DNA of 35,245 bases from Aggregatilineales bacterium (GTDB taxonomy: Bacteria > Chloroflexota > Anaerolineae > Aggregatilineales > Phototrophicaceae): contig JARKOK010000332.1 in assembly GCA_029975765.1 (NCBI GenBank), positions 1 through 35,245 of the forward strand. Direction: 5' to 3'. This document shows positions 1 through 8,575 of the stretch, in pieces (position 1 is the stretch's first letter; each line of letters begins with the position of its first letter). The position numbers were made by a program, and so were the translations under genes. A model generated the notes under the pieces. It made no database searches and was not told the origin of the DNA. It worked only from the letters and a program-made list of their open reading frames with translations.

Positions 1-6
1 TATAAT
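1..6 (+). promoter_or_regulatory. Possible -10 box of the fadD promoter
   Basis: The window opens with TATAAT, a perfect -10 hexamer, 38 bases ahead of the acyl-CoA ligase start. The matching -35 would lie outside the window, so this is only half a promoter and cannot be confirmed here. Confidence 0.35.
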
Positions 7-44
7 TAGACTCACCAAAATAGAAATGACGAGGCTCTTAAAAG

Positions 45-1820
45 ATGACGGCTTATCTGGAACGTCCCTGGGTGAAGCATTATGATCACGGTGTACCGGC
101 TACTTTAGAACCCTACCCCCAACACGGCATCCACGAATTTCTGCGGCAGACGGCGCGCCAGTCGCCCGACCGGGTGGCACTTGCCACCCCGGCGAAACTT
201 CCCGGACTGGGCTGGCAGTCTGCACCGGTTACGTATGGCGAACTCGACCGTCTGTCCGATGCGCTGGCAGCAGGGCTGCTGGCGCTGGGCTTAAACAAAG
301 GGGATCGGGTCGCGGTGGTGCTACCGAACTCGGTCGCTTTCGCTATCACATACTTCGCGGTACTTAAAGCAGGTGGGGTGGTCGCGGCGACGAATCCCAC
401 GTATCCTGCCGAGAAAATGCGCTACCAGATTAACGATAGTGATGCTCCCATTGTTGTCACCCTCAGTCTGTATTACACCACCGTCAAACAGATTCAAGCC
501 GGCACCAAAGTAAAACATGTCATCGTAACCAACATCAAAGAAAATCTGCCGCCGCTGGCAAAACTGTTATTCACCCTGGCTAAAGAGAAAAAAGACGGCC
601 ACGCTGTTGCCAGTCTCGCCGCCGGTGATCACTGGTTGCAGGATATACTCAAGCGGCACAACGGCCAGCAGCCGGAAGTCACGGTCTCGCCGGACGATCT
701 CGGCCTGTTCCAGTATACCGGTGGCACGACCGGCGTTTCCAAAGCGGCTATGCTGCCGCACCGCGCCCTGGTCGCCAACCTGATGCAGATGATGGCGTGG
801 ACATCGGAGAAGACTGGCGCGTTCGGTGATCTCCAGCGTGCCGATCTGGTATATCTGGGCGCAATTCCCATGTTCCATGTTTACGGTCTGGTCGTGCTGC
901 TCAGTCAGGCTGTTGCCTCCGGTTCAAAAATAATTCTCGTCGCCAATCCGCGAGATGTGGATAATCTGGTTGGCATCATCGCCCAGTATCGCCCGAACGT
1001 GTTTCTGGGCGTTCCCGCGCTGTTTAACGCCGTCGTCAACCATCCAGAGGTGAAATCCGGCAGGATTTCGCTGGACTGTTTTCATCTGGCCGTGAGCGGC
1101 GCTGCGCCCCTCCCGCCGGCTACCAAACGCGAGTTCGAGGCGCTGGGCGGGCGGCGGCTAAACGAAGCTTATGGCATGAGTGAAACCTCCGCCGGATCGC
1201 ACAGTAATCCCATGATGGGGGCTAACAAGGTTGGCTCGGTCGGAATGCCGCTGCCTGATATGGATATTCGGGTCGTCAGTCTGGACGACGGCATGACCGA
1301 TGTGCCGGTGGGCGACCTGGGCGAGATTATCATGGCCGGCCCCAATATTATGACTGGCTATCATGGAATGCCCACCGAAACGGCCAACACGCTGCGCGAA
1401 CACAACGGCAGAAAGTGGCTGCACTCAGGCGACATCGGCTACATGGACAGCGATGGGTACTTCTACATTGTGGATCGAAAGAAGGATATGGCGCTTATAG
1501 GCGGCTTTAACGTCTACCCGACGAATGTCGAGAAGGTGTTGAAGGAACATCCCGCCGTACTGGAAGTCGGGGTCGCCGCGATTCCGCATCCTGAAAAGGC
1601 AGGGGAGGAAGCCCTTAAAGCCTGGGTTGTGCTGAAACCGGGGGCGACCGTGACCGAACAGGAACTCATTGACCACTGTTCGCAGCAGCTTGCCGGTTAC
1701 GAGGTTCCCCGCCGGTACGCTTTTATTCGGGAACTGCCCAAGACGCTGGTGGGTAAAACGCTGCGCCGCGAATTGGTGCAGATGGAACTGGACGACCGCG
1801 AACGCGCCGCGCTGTCATGA
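45..1820 (+). CDS. fadD: Long-chain fatty-acid--CoA ligase (FadD-like)
   Basis: A 591-residue member of the ANL adenylate-forming superfamily. It is expected to activate a fatty acid with ATP to an acyl-adenylate and pass it to CoA, feeding beta-oxidation or lipid synthesis. Visible motifs are the AMP-binding P-loop YTGGTTGVSK (about residues 226-235), SGAAPLPP (about 350), NEAYGMSET (about 374-382), the hinge region GDIGYMDSDGYFYIVDRKKD (about 464-483), and the C-terminal catalytic lysine in VGKTLRREL (about 570). Length is normal for the family. The ATG at 45 is preceded by GAGG at 31-34. The 3' end overlaps the convergent membrane-protein gene by six bases. Chain-length preference cannot be read from sequence; a medium-chain or aryl-CoA ligase remains possible. 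Confidence 0.9.
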   Translation: MTAYLERPWVKHYDHGVPATLEPYPQHGIHEFLRQTARQSPDRVALATPAKLPGLGWQSAPVTYGELDRLSDALAAGLLALGLNKGDRVAVVLPNSVAFAITYFAVLKAGGVVAATNPTYPAEKMRYQINDSDAPIVVTLSLYYTTVKQIQAGTKVKHVIVTNIKENLPPLAKLLFTLAKEKKDGHAVASLAAGDHWLQDILKRHNGQQPEVTVSPDDLGLFQYTGGTTGVSKAAMLPHRALVANLMQMMAWTSEKTGAFGDLQRADLVYLGAIPMFHVYGLVVLLSQAVASGSKIILVANPRDVDNLVGIIAQYRPNVFLGVPALFNAVVNHPEVKSGRISLDCFHLAVSGAAPLPPATKREFEALGGRRLNEAYGMSETSAGSHSNPMMGANKVGSVGMPLPDMDIRVVSLDDGMTDVPVGDLGEIIMAGPNIMTGYHGMPTETANTLREHNGRKWLHSGDIGYMDSDGYFYIVDRKKDMALIGGFNVYPTNVEKVLKEHPAVLEVGVAAIPHPEKAGEEALKAWVVLKPGATVTEQELIDHCSQQLAGYEVPRRYAFIRELPKTLVGKTLRRELVQMELDDRERAALS

Positions 1821-2363
1821 TCGGACCTGCGCCGGGTTATCCTGAGTCGCGGCCTGGGCGGGAAGGGGTAAGTAGTAACCCCGGAAAAAGGCGCGTGCGG
1901 GGCCGCGATTCAGATACCAGACCACGTATAACATAACCATAAATTCCAGTACCCACTGCCCGACGGCAACTGACCGGAACAAGTCGTCTCCCGAACTGAT
2001 TCCGGTCTGAATGTCGGGCGTGTTGAACGTCTGGGCAATCACGGCGACCAGTTTAACGCCGGTCAGCGCGACGACCGCGCCGACGTATATGAAGCGCATC
2101 ATGGGCGGGCGTCCCCGCCAGGCAAAAACCGCGATTACCAGAAAAGCCAGCGCCAGAACGGCCTGTAACAGCATTTGTTCACCGGTCACGCCACCAATGA
2201 AATTAGCCCCGCTGGCGAGCAGATCCGCTGATGTGCTGCGATTCAGGAAATGCTGGCGCACCGTCAGCGCCATACCGATTTGCAGCAGCGGCAAAAGTCC
2301 AAATACGAAAATTCCTGCCGCAATCGCAATGGCAACCCCGAACGGACGACCGGGACGTTTCAT
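1815..2363 (-). CDS. Hypothetical four-helix membrane protein
   Basis: A 182-residue protein I do not recognise. Four hydrophobic segments are visible at about residues 9-32, 61-82, 88-110 and 133-151, so it is an integral inner-membrane protein with a short charged N-terminus (MKRPGRP) and a polar C-terminal tail. The loop between helices 1 and 2 and the one before helix 4 are polar and would face the same side. No catalytic motif is seen. The ATG at 2363 follows a strong GAGGAGG ribosome site. The stop overlaps the end of the acyl-CoA ligase gene on the other strand. It is transcribed divergently from the SARP regulator, with 150 bases between them. Confidence 0.75.
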   Translation of the reverse strand: MKRPGRPFGVAIAIAAGIFVFGLLPLLQIGMALTVRQHFLNRSTSADLLASGANFIGGVTGEQMLLQAVLALAFLVIAVFAWRGRPPMMRFIYVGAVVALTGVKLVAVIAQTFNTPDIQTGISSGDDLFRSVAVGQWVLEFMVMLYVVWYLNRGPARAFFRGYYLPLPAQAATQDNPAQVRS

Positions 2364-2513
2364 ACTTCCTCCTCGCTGGACACAACTTTAGAATACCGCA
2401 AAAATGAGTTTTGTAACCACAAACTACGTGTACATTAGCAGAGATTATTATTGATGTGCTATACTCATATCAGCAGTCTACAATCATTCACATAGTGGGG
2501 GGTATACTCACCC

Positions 2514-3785
2514 ATGCAGTTACATACCTTAATTGATCAGACATTTCAGGCTTTTCAGGAAGAGGCTGCCGATGCCAGGGTAATTCTGTTACACCCGCGC
2601 AGTCGCTACCGCTCCGTCCTTGTTGCCCGGCTCATTAATGCGCTCGATTTAAAGGTTTTTTATTATGCAATGGGGCAGGATGATATTAACCTCCAGTCGT
2701 TTTTAACCGGTATTACGCACGACCTGGCGAACCAGCACCCTACCTTTGGGCGGCATACGAATATTTTACCCCCGGAAGCCTACGATAACCTTGAGACACT
2801 GCTGGAAACTTTTTCGCGCGATCTGGCGGAAATCAGCGACCAGCCTTATTTCCTGATTCTGGATGAGTATGATCGCAGCGACAGCGCCGATGATGTGCAG
2901 ATGTTTGTCGAAAAACTGGTCAACCGCCTGCCAGAGAACTGCCGTCTGGTCATCAACAGCCGCACCCTGCCGCGCCTTCCCTGGGTATCGCTGATCGCGC
3001 AGAAAAAAGCGGTTTTGCTGGAGGATGACCATCTGATCCGGCGTGACTTCTACGAGATCGAAACCGAAGGCAAAAACCGGCTGGAAGTCTACGCGCTGGG
3101 TCCCGGTTATGTGCTGATGAACGGCCAGCCAATTGATACCTGGGAAGGGCATTTGCCGCGTCTGCTGTTTTTCTTCGCTCTTGACCGTCCCATCATCACC
3201 CGCTCTGAAATCTGCCAGGCGTTCTGGCCGGAGCTGGATACGGATCAGGCAGTAAACGTTTTTCATGTTACCAAGCGGCGTTTGCACAAGGCGCTGGATA
3301 TGGATGTGCTGGTACACGATGGAGGGTATTACCGGGTTAACCCCGAACTGGCCGTCCAGTATGACGTGATGGATTTTGTTGAAGCCCTGATGGAAGGGCG
3401 CAACGAGGAAAATCAGAACCGGGTGGCCGCCTGGCAGCGCGCGATTGAAATGTATCGTGGGCCGTTCCTGCAAGGTCATACGGATCGCTGGATTCTGGAC
3501 CGCCGCCGCGATTTTCAGTCCGGTTATCTGGAAGCCCTGACCGAAATGGCCTATGTTCGCCTGAATGAAGACCGCCCGGAACAGGCGTTGGGTTTATTCC
3601 AGCGCGCGCTGGCGGAGGACTCGCGGCGGGAGAGTCTGCACCGGGATATCATGCAGCTTTATACGCGCCTGGGCCGCCGCAGCGAAGCAGCCGCGCACTA
3701 CCAGCGCCTCGTTGAGGAACTCAAGCGCGATGGCCGCGAACCAATGGCCGAGACGCAGGCACTCTACAAAACGATCATGTCCTGA
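2514..3785 (+). CDS. SARP/BTAD-type transcriptional regulator with degenerate NTPase-like N-terminus
   Basis: 423 residues in three parts. Residues 1-170 look like the NTPase core of MalT/STAND regulators: a beta-strand then loop (VILLHPRSRYRS, about 23-34) stands where a Walker A motif should be but has no GxxxxGK[ST]. A Walker-B-like strand FLILDEYDR is at about 113-121. Residues about 188-265 form an OmpR-like winged helix (LPRLLFFFALDRPIITRSEICQAF). Residues about 280-420 are a TPR-rich bacterial transcriptional activator domain. The protein should bind DNA, but ATP-driven switching looks lost. Its target is unknown; none of the neighbours is an obvious regulon. Several TATACT-like -10 boxes (2460, 2503) lie upstream without a convincing -35. 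The start is preceded by a G-run (2497-2502). Confidence 0.8.
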   Translation: MQLHTLIDQTFQAFQEEAADARVILLHPRSRYRSVLVARLINALDLKVFYYAMGQDDINLQSFLTGITHDLANQHPTFGRHTNILPPEAYDNLETLLETFSRDLAEISDQPYFLILDEYDRSDSADDVQMFVEKLVNRLPENCRLVINSRTLPRLPWVSLIAQKKAVLLEDDHLIRRDFYEIETEGKNRLEVYALGPGYVLMNGQPIDTWEGHLPRLLFFFALDRPIITRSEICQAFWPELDTDQAVNVFHVTKRRLHKALDMDVLVHDGGYYRVNPELAVQYDVMDFVEALMEGRNEENQNRVAAWQRAIEMYRGPFLQGHTDRWILDRRRDFQSGYLEALTEMAYVRLNEDRPEQALGLFQRALAEDSRRESLHRDIMQLYTRLGRRSEAAAHYQRLVEELKRDGREPMAETQALYKTIMS

Positions 3786-3792
3786 AAATGCC

Positions 3793-3818
3793 GATGCCCG
3801 CCTTAACTGGCGGGCATC
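3793..3818 (-). terminator. Intrinsic terminator of tRNA-Arg, possibly bidirectional
   Basis: A perfect 10-bp inverted repeat, GATGCCCGCC / GGCGGGCATC, with a 6-base loop. Read on the minus strand it lies just past the tRNA 3' end and is followed after a few bases by TTTT. On the plus strand it sits eight bases after the SARP stop codon but has no T-run, so it is better suited to the tRNA. Confidence 0.65.
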
Positions 3819-3822
3819 GCTG

Positions 3823-3895
3823 CACCCCTGGAGGGAGTCGAACCCCCGACCAACGGTTTAGAAGACCGCTGCTCTATCCTCTGAGCTACAGGGGC
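3823..3895 (-). tRNA. tRNA-Arg (anticodon TCT)
   Basis: A 73-base cloverleaf on the minus strand. The acceptor stem is GCCCCTG / CAGGGGT (G-T at the first pair), the D-arm contains GCTC..GAGC, and the anticodon stem is GCGGT / ACCGT enclosing the loop CTTCTAA, which gives anticodon TCT and reads AGA. The T-loop GTTCGACTC is canonical. The discriminator base is G and CCA is not encoded. It has its own consensus promoter and a downstream hairpin, so it is a single-gene transcription unit. Confidence 0.95.
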
Positions 3896-3905
3896 AATGC
3901 TGCCG

Positions 3906-3934
3906 ATTGTAAAACTGGTCGGGGTACCTGTCAA
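3906..3934 (-). promoter_or_regulatory. Sigma70-type promoter of tRNA-Arg
   Basis: On the minus strand, a perfect TTGACA (3934-3929) is followed by a 17-base spacer and TACAAT (3911-3906). The predicted transcription start is close to 3899, four bases before the mature tRNA 5' end, leaving almost no leader. Confidence 0.75.
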
Positions 3935-3981
3935 GCATGGTAAATCCGAACAAAAGTTTTACGTTCGGGCGATAATCGCCG

Positions 3982-4010
3982 TTGTCTGGGGTGTCCCGGT
4001 GTGATATAAT
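3982..4010 (+). promoter_or_regulatory. gyrB promoter
   Basis: TTGTCT (3982-3987), a 17-base spacer and a perfect TATAAT (4005-4010). The predicted start near 4017 gives a leader of about 60 bases before the gyrB ATG. Confidence 0.65.
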
Positions 4011-4077
4011 AATAAATGAAGAGTCTGGGTGCTTTTACGGGGGAAAAGCACCCGCTTTGTGTACAGAAGGAGACCGT

Positions 4078-6057
4078 ATGGCGGACAAAGAACCCGTTGA
4101 CATCCGGCAGCAAACCGATGCCGACATTCGTTATCTCGACCCCATGGAACACGTCCGTACTCGCCCCGGTATGTACGTTGGCGGCGTGGACAGCAAGGCG
4201 CTCCATCATCTCGTGTATGAAGTTGTGGACAATGCGATTGACGAAGCCCTGGCCGGGCGCTGCGATCACATCGTCGTCACCCTGCACGATGACAATGTCG
4301 TGTCCGTTGCCGATAACGGCGGCGGCATCCCGGTTGGCATCAACCAGGATACGGGCCGGCCAACGGTCGAAGGCGTGATGACCAAGATCGGCATGGGCGG
4401 CAAATTCGGCAGCGGCGCGTATAAGGTCAGCGGTGGTCTGCATGGTGTCGGTGTTTCCGCCGTAAACGCGCTGTCGGAAGAAATGCGCACGATGGTCTTC
4501 CGTGATGGTTATGTCTGGGAACAAATCTACCGGCAGGGTCGCCCGGCCACCGATGTTACCCGCCTGCGTAAGATGAATCCCGGTGAAAACACGGGCACCA
4601 TCCAGACCTTCAAGCCTGATTTTAACGTCCTCGAACCTAATCCATTCAGCTTCGATATTCTCGCGCAGCGTTTCCGTGAGATGGCATTTGTGACCCGCCG
4701 CGTGACGATTACCCTGCGTGATGAGCGCGTGCGCCCGCTGCCCCGCGAAATCACCTTCTATTTCGAGGGAGGTCTGCGGTCATTTGTCCGGTATCTCAAC
4801 GGAAACCGGAGTTCGCTGCACGAGCCGGTGTACGTAGAACGCGATATCGAGATTACGCCGGAAGGTAAAGCTCCATATACCATAGGAATTGAAGTCGCTT
4901 TCCAGTATAGCGACTCATCGAATGTCACTGAACTGTCCTTTGCGAACACCATCAACACGCCGGATGGCGGTACACATCTGACCGGCCTACGGTCGGCTAT
5001 CACCAGCGTGATTAACCGTTATGCGCGCAAAGCCGGCCTGTTAAAGGATAAAGACCCCAATTTCTCCGGCAGTGATACGCTGGAAGGTCTGACCGCGATT
5101 GTCAGTGTCAAACATCCGGCACCGTCCTTTGAAAGCCAGACCAAGGTAAAACTGATCAATCCTGAAGTGCAGGGCGCGGTGTCGCAGGTGATTTCTGACG
5201 CTTTCAACGAATTTCTGGAACTGAATCCCCGTGAAGCGCGTAAAATCGTCGAGAAATGTTCGACGAGTATGCGTGCCCGCGAAGCTGCCCGTAAGGCGCG
5301 TGATCTGGTTCGCAGCGGCCCCAGCCTGCTCGAAAGCAGCACCTTGCCCGGTAAACTCGCCGACTGCTCGCAAAAAGGCGGCGACTCGGAAATCTATATC
5401 GTCGAAGGTGACAGCGCCGGCGGCAGTGCCAAACAGGGGCGCGACCGCCATTTCCAGGCTATCCTGCCTCTACGCGGTAAAATCCTGAATACGGAGCGCG
5501 CCCGTCTGGACAAAATCCTCGACAACAATGAAATCAAGGCGCTTATCTCGGCGCTGGGTACAGGCATTGGTGAGGATTTCAAAACCGATAATTTGCGTTA
5601 CGGGCGCGTCATCGTGATGACGGACGCAGACGTGGATGGCAGTCACATTCGCACGCTGCTGCTCACATTCTTCTTCCGCCATATGCAGCCGCTCATTCAG
5701 GAAGGCCACCTGTACATCGCGCAGCCTCCGATCTACCGCCTGAAAAACGGCAAGGACATCGAGTATGTCTATCCCGAATCGGGGTTGGGTGAGGCCGATA
5801 TTCTGAACCGGGCCTTAAAGAAATATTCGCAACCGGATAAGCTGCATGTCCAGCGTTACAAAGGTCTGGGCGAAATGAATCCTGACCAGCTCTGGGAAAC
5901 GACGATGGATCCGGCACGCCGCACGCTGTTGCAAGTGACGATTGAAGACGCGGCTGAAGCGGATCGCATTTTTGATATGCTCATGGGCAGCAGCGTTCCG
6001 CCGCGCCGCCGGTTTATCCAGACTCATGCGCGCAGCGTTCGTAATCTGGACATCTAG
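4078..6057 (+). CDS. gyrB: DNA gyrase subunit B
   Basis: 659 residues, the ATPase/TOPRIM subunit of a type IIA topoisomerase that with GyrA introduces negative supercoils. GHKL ATPase motifs: E48/N52 in [11 protein letters not shown]79-NGGGIP, and GGLHGVG at 119-125. The TOPRIM part has EGDSAGG (about 442) and DADVDG (about 516), and the C-terminal part has the [13 protein letters not shown] signature. Length fits a bacterial GyrB without the proteobacterial insert. The reading frame is open back to 3982, but the ATG at 4078 sits behind AGAAGGAGA and starts the conserved N-terminus; the earlier starts lie upstream of the predicted -10 region. ParE is the main alternative; the two are hard to separate without a tree. 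gyrA is not next to it. Confidence 0.92.
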   Translation: MADKEPVDIRQQTDADIRYLDPMEHVRTRPGMYVGGVDSKALHHLVYEVVDNAIDEALAGRCDHIVVTLHDDNVVSVADNGGGIPVGINQDTGRPTVEGVMTKIGMGGKFGSGAYKVSGGLHGVGVSAVNALSEEMRTMVFRDGYVWEQIYRQGRPATDVTRLRKMNPGENTGTIQTFKPDFNVLEPNPFSFDILAQRFREMAFVTRRVTITLRDERVRPLPREITFYFEGGLRSFVRYLNGNRSSLHEPVYVERDIEITPEGKAPYTIGIEVAFQYSDSSNVTELSFANTINTPDGGTHLTGLRSAITSVINRYARKAGLLKDKDPNFSGSDTLEGLTAIVSVKHPAPSFESQTKVKLINPEVQGAVSQVISDAFNEFLELNPREARKIVEKCSTSMRAREAARKARDLVRSGPSLLESSTLPGKLADCSQKGGDSEIYIVEGDSAGGSAKQGRDRHFQAILPLRGKILNTERARLDKILDNNEIKALISALGTGIGEDFKTDNLRYGRVIVMTDADVDGSHIRTLLLTFFFRHMQPLIQEGHLYIAQPPIYRLKNGKDIEYVYPESGLGEADILNRALKKYSQPDKLHVQRYKGLGEMNPDQLWETTMDPARRTLLQVTIEDAAEADRIFDMLMGSSVPPRRRFIQTHARSVRNLDI

Positions 6058-6127
6058 CACATCACTGTCAGGATTCAACAAGTGTTGCAGAAGCCTTGAA
6101 CCGATGAAGTGAGCCGTGACATCCAAT

Positions 6128-6156
6128 GAAAACGCCCCATAGGCTGGGGCGTTTTC
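6128..6156. terminator. Bidirectional intrinsic terminator between gyrB and murA
   Basis: A perfect 11-bp inverted repeat GAAAACGCCCC / GGGGCGTTTTC with a 7-base loop. The A-run on one arm and T-run on the other allow termination of gyrB on the plus strand and of the murA unit on the minus strand, which converge here. Confidence 0.85.
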
Positions 6157-6209
6157 ATTATTGAGCCGAAAAGATACAGGTATTCGGTTGACTGATTCGG
6201 GGTTTTGCT

Positions 6210-7547
6210 TCAGTGCTGCGCCGATTTGGTGTCAATGGTTTCATCAATGGACGACGCACCTTCCACGTCGAGCCGGACAACAAACGCGCCGAGCGCCCGC
6301 AGGCGTTCGTCCACTCGTTCGTAACCCCGGTCAATCTGCTGAATATTAAAAATGCGGGTTTCACCTTTGGCGGCCAGCGCCGCCAACAGCATCGCCATTC
6401 CGGCACGAATGTCCGGGCTGGTAATGTTGGGCTGGCCGCGCAGCGCCGCCGGCCCCTGTACCAGTACCCGGTGAGGATCGCACAGGGTAATACGCGCGCC
6501 CATGCGTACCAGCTTGTCCGTAAAAAAGAAGCGGCTTTCGTACATCCAGTCGTGGAACAACACCGCGCCCGCGCTTTGGGTGGCGGCTACCAGCGCGATG
6601 CTCATGAGGTCGGGCGGGAAGGCCGGCCAGGGCTGCGCCTTGATGATCGGGATGCGGTTGCCCAGGTCAGGCACGACGGTCAGCGGTTGGCTGTCCGGCA
6701 CGTAAATATCCGCGCCGCGTGTTTCCCACCTGATGCCCAGGCGCCCGAAAGTGAGGGCGATCACATCGAGGTGCTGGGGGTCGGCATCCTGTATCAGAAG
6801 ATCGCCGCCGGTCATGGCTGCCGCGCCGATGAAGCTGCCCACTTCGATAAAGTCAGCACCAACGCGAAACTCACCGCCGCGCAGCCGATCCACGCCTGTG
6901 ATGATAAGGCGGTTCGTACCGCTGCCTTCGATCTGCGCGCCCATGCCGTTCAGCATGGCGCACAAATCCTGGACATGAGGTTCGCTGGCGGCATTACGGA
7001 TGATGGTCGTTCCGTGTGCCACGACGGCAGCCATCAGCGCGTTTTCGGTCGCGGTGACGCTCGCTTCAGGCAGCAGGATGTCCGCGCCGGTCAGCCGGTC
7101 GGCGCGCATCCCCAGGGTAGTCCCCGTGTGTTCGATGACTGCGCCCAGTTTCGTCAGCGCAATGGCATGGGCATCCAGCCGGCGCTCGCCGATGCTGTCG
7201 CCGCCGGGTAAGGGTAAGATGATCTGGCCTTTGCGCGCCAGCAGCGGCCCGGCCAGCACCACGCTGGCGCGAATCTTTTGCCCCAGCACCGGGTCAATGA
7301 CGGTTGTATCCAGATTTTGTGCATGGACGTGAACAGTATTGGGGGCTTCCCATGTTACGTCTGCCCCCAGCCGCCTGAGAATTTCCAGCGTCACACGCAC
7401 GTCGTGAATATCAGGTACGTTGTGAAGCGTCACCGGCTCGTCAGTAAGCAGGCAGGCGGGCAGCATTTTGAGCGCGGCGTTTTTATTGCCGCCAGCCTTG
7501 ACCACACCTGACAGACGGTGGCCGCCTTCGATGATAAACTGCTGCAT
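6210..7547 (-). CDS. murA: UDP-N-acetylglucosamine 1-carboxyvinyltransferase, Asp-type active site
   Basis: 445 residues. MurA transfers enolpyruvate from PEP to UDP-GlcNAc, the first committed step of peptidoglycan synthesis. The EPSP-synthase fold is complete: KAGGNKNAAL (K22, N23 region) at the N-terminus, the catalytic loop LPGGDSIGERRLDAH at 113-127, FPPDLMS at about 323, and DIRAGMAMLLA near the C-terminus. The loop residue that is Cys115 in E. coli is Asp117 here (codon GAC at 7199-7197), as in Mycobacterium tuberculosis and Chlamydia, where it makes the enzyme insensitive to fosfomycin. I chose the ATG at 7547, which begins the conserved MQQFIIEGG and lies four bases after the upstream stop; an in-frame ATG at 7583 would add 12 unconserved residues inside that gene. 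It is co-transcribed with the SAM hydroxide adenosyltransferase. Confidence 0.92.
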   Translation of the reverse strand: MQQFIIEGGHRLSGVVKAGGNKNAALKMLPACLLTDEPVTLHNVPDIHDVRVTLEILRRLGADVTWEAPNTVHVHAQNLDTTVIDPVLGQKIRASVVLAGPLLARKGQIILPLPGGDSIGERRLDAHAIALTKLGAVIEHTGTTLGMRADRLTGADILLPEASVTATENALMAAVVAHGTTIIRNAASEPHVQDLCAMLNGMGAQIEGSGTNRLIITGVDRLRGGEFRVGADFIEVGSFIGAAAMTGGDLLIQDADPQHLDVIALTFGRLGIRWETRGADIYVPDSQPLTVVPDLGNRIPIIKAQPWPAFPPDLMSIALVAATQSAGAVLFHDWMYESRFFFTDKLVRMGARITLCDPHRVLVQGPAALRGQPNITSPDIRAGMAMLLAALAAKGETRIFNIQQIDRGYERVDERLRALGAFVVRLDVEGASSIDETIDTKSAQH

Positions 7548-7551
7548 GGAA

Positions 7552-8409
7552 TTATCCAATCTGTAACGTGATGGGGTCGCCAATGGTTACATTAAAAGCC
7601 TGTGCCGCGCTGCCGCCATTGATTGAGATTTCCAGATAGCCGCTGCTGCCGACCAGCGCCAGCGCCGCACCGGGCGGCACCTCACTGTAGGTTTTATGAA
7701 TCCGGGCGAGCTTCAGTTTGCTCAGGCTGATCGAGACTGATGACGGCAGGGTCAGCACCGGCTGGCGCTTTCCAGCCAGCGCGAAGGGGGCAATCAGATA
7801 CAGGCTGCCAGAGGACGACCGGCGGATTTCGCCAATGCTGGTAACGACATTACCGAAGTGATCTATGTGGATGACTTCACCGGAAATCGTACTGCCGCTG
7901 ATGTCCAGCAGCGGCGGCGGCAGGCGATAGTAATCATCTACCGGCGGGCCAAACTCCGCCAGCGTGATGCCGTTTGCCAGATGAGCCGCCGCCGGCGCAA
8001 AAATATCCCGTCCGTGAAAGGTATGACTCAGAATATCCAGGCGATAATCAGTGTTAGTCAGCTCGACCACCGCCACCTCTTCGTACTCGGCCAGGGCGTA
8101 AGTCAGCACGCCGTTGTCCGGGCCGACAAAGTAGTAGTCGCCGGCGTGTGCTGCCAAAGGCCGCCGGACGCTGCCGACGCCGGGGTCAACCACAACCAGA
8201 AAGACCGTACCCGGCGGGAAATACCGGAAGCTCGTGAACAGGGTAAACGCGGCCTGCTGGATATTCTGCGGCTGGACGGCGTGGGTAATATCAATAAACC
8301 GGGCGCGTGGGCACAGACGCGCCATGACCGCTTTCATGGTGCCAACGTAGACGTCAATCGTGCCGAAGTCGGTCAATAAAGCAATGGTAGGCTCAGGTAA
8401 GTGTATCAT
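7552..8409 (-). CDS. SAM hydroxide adenosyltransferase (DUF62 / chlorinase-fluorinase family)
   Basis: 285 residues. Characterised members hydrolyse S-adenosylmethionine to adenosine and methionine; halogenases of the same fold use chloride or fluoride instead. The family's Asp-Arg-His triad is present: D75 in VVDPGVGS, R82 or R83 immediately after, and H132 in HTFHGRDIFAPAA. These residues fit the hydroxide-type enzymes. The N-terminal SAM-binding strand LLTDFG is at 11-16 and the C-terminal beta-barrel (about 165-285) is intact. The ATG at 8409 has no Shine-Dalgarno, but a promoter predicts transcription starting about two bases upstream, so the message may be leaderless. A TTG at 8445 would lie in the promoter and is rejected. 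murA follows after four bases. The physiological role of this family is still poorly defined. Confidence 0.85.
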   Translation of the reverse strand: MIHLPEPTIALLTDFGTIDVYVGTMKAVMARLCPRARFIDITHAVQPQNIQQAAFTLFTSFRYFPPGTVFLVVVDPGVGSVRRPLAAHAGDYYFVGPDNGVLTYALAEYEEVAVVELTNTDYRLDILSHTFHGRDIFAPAAAHLANGITLAEFGPPVDDYYRLPPPLLDISGSTISGEVIHIDHFGNVVTSIGEIRRSSSGSLYLIAPFALAGKRQPVLTLPSSVSISLSKLKLARIHKTYSEVPPGAALALVGSSGYLEISINGGSAAQAFNVTIGDPITLQIG

Positions 8410-8417
8410 AACGGGTA

Positions 8418-8445
8418 ATTGTAGCGCCTCACAAAATGTTGACAA
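8418..8445 (-). promoter_or_regulatory. Promoter of the adenosyltransferase-murA unit
   Basis: On the minus strand, TTGTCA (8445-8440), a 16-base spacer and TACAAT (8423-8418). The predicted start near 8411 is essentially at the ATG (8409). Its -35 overlaps, on the opposite strand, the -35 of the his promoter. Confidence 0.6.
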
Positions 8446-8467
8446 CCACCGGGTGCATCGTTATACT
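8439..8467 (+). promoter_or_regulatory. his operon promoter
   Basis: A perfect TTGACA (8439-8444), a 17-base spacer and TATACT (8462-8467). The predicted start is near 8474, about 20 bases ahead of the leader-peptide ATG. This is one of the two strongest sigma70-like promoters in the window. Confidence 0.8.
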
Positions 8468-8494
8468 GTGAAACATTCATTGTGAGGCTGGGAT

Positions 8495-8548
8495 ATGCTG
8501 GTTCATCACCATCCGTACTGTTTGTGTAATCGCCCGGTGTTGGCCTAG
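8495..8548 (+). CDS. hisL: Histidine operon leader peptide (17 residues, three consecutive His)
   Basis: A short reading frame encodes MLVHHHPYCLCNRPVLA and ends at TAG. It has a GAGG ribosome site (8484-8487) with good spacing, starts about 20 bases after the predicted his transcription start, and places three His codons (CAT CAC CAT, 8504-8512) ahead of an intrinsic terminator and hisH. This is the arrangement of a ribosome-mediated transcription attenuator: stalling at His codons when charged tRNA-His is scarce would allow readthrough. The HHH run directly upstream of his genes is very unlikely by chance, but the run is shorter than the seven His of the enterobacterial leader. The other residues (two Cys, one Tyr) have no obvious role. 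Translation is unproven. Confidence 0.75.
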   Translation: MLVHHHPYCLCNRPVLA

Positions 8549-8575
8549 ACCCTCACGCTGTTTGACTGTTGGTTG

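Noticed and set aside
2766-3479. 237-codon open frame antisense to the SARP regulator
   Set aside because: Shadow frame; the plus-strand frame has recognisable winged-helix and TPR regions.
6213-7211. 332-codon open frame antisense to murA
   Set aside because: Opposite a fully conserved MurA; composition is typical of a mirror frame and no motif is seen.
8410-8445. TTG at 8445 as the start of the SAM hydroxide adenosyltransferase
   Set aside because: It would lie at the -35 of the only good promoter, and the extra 12 residues are not conserved in character; the ATG at 8409 fits.
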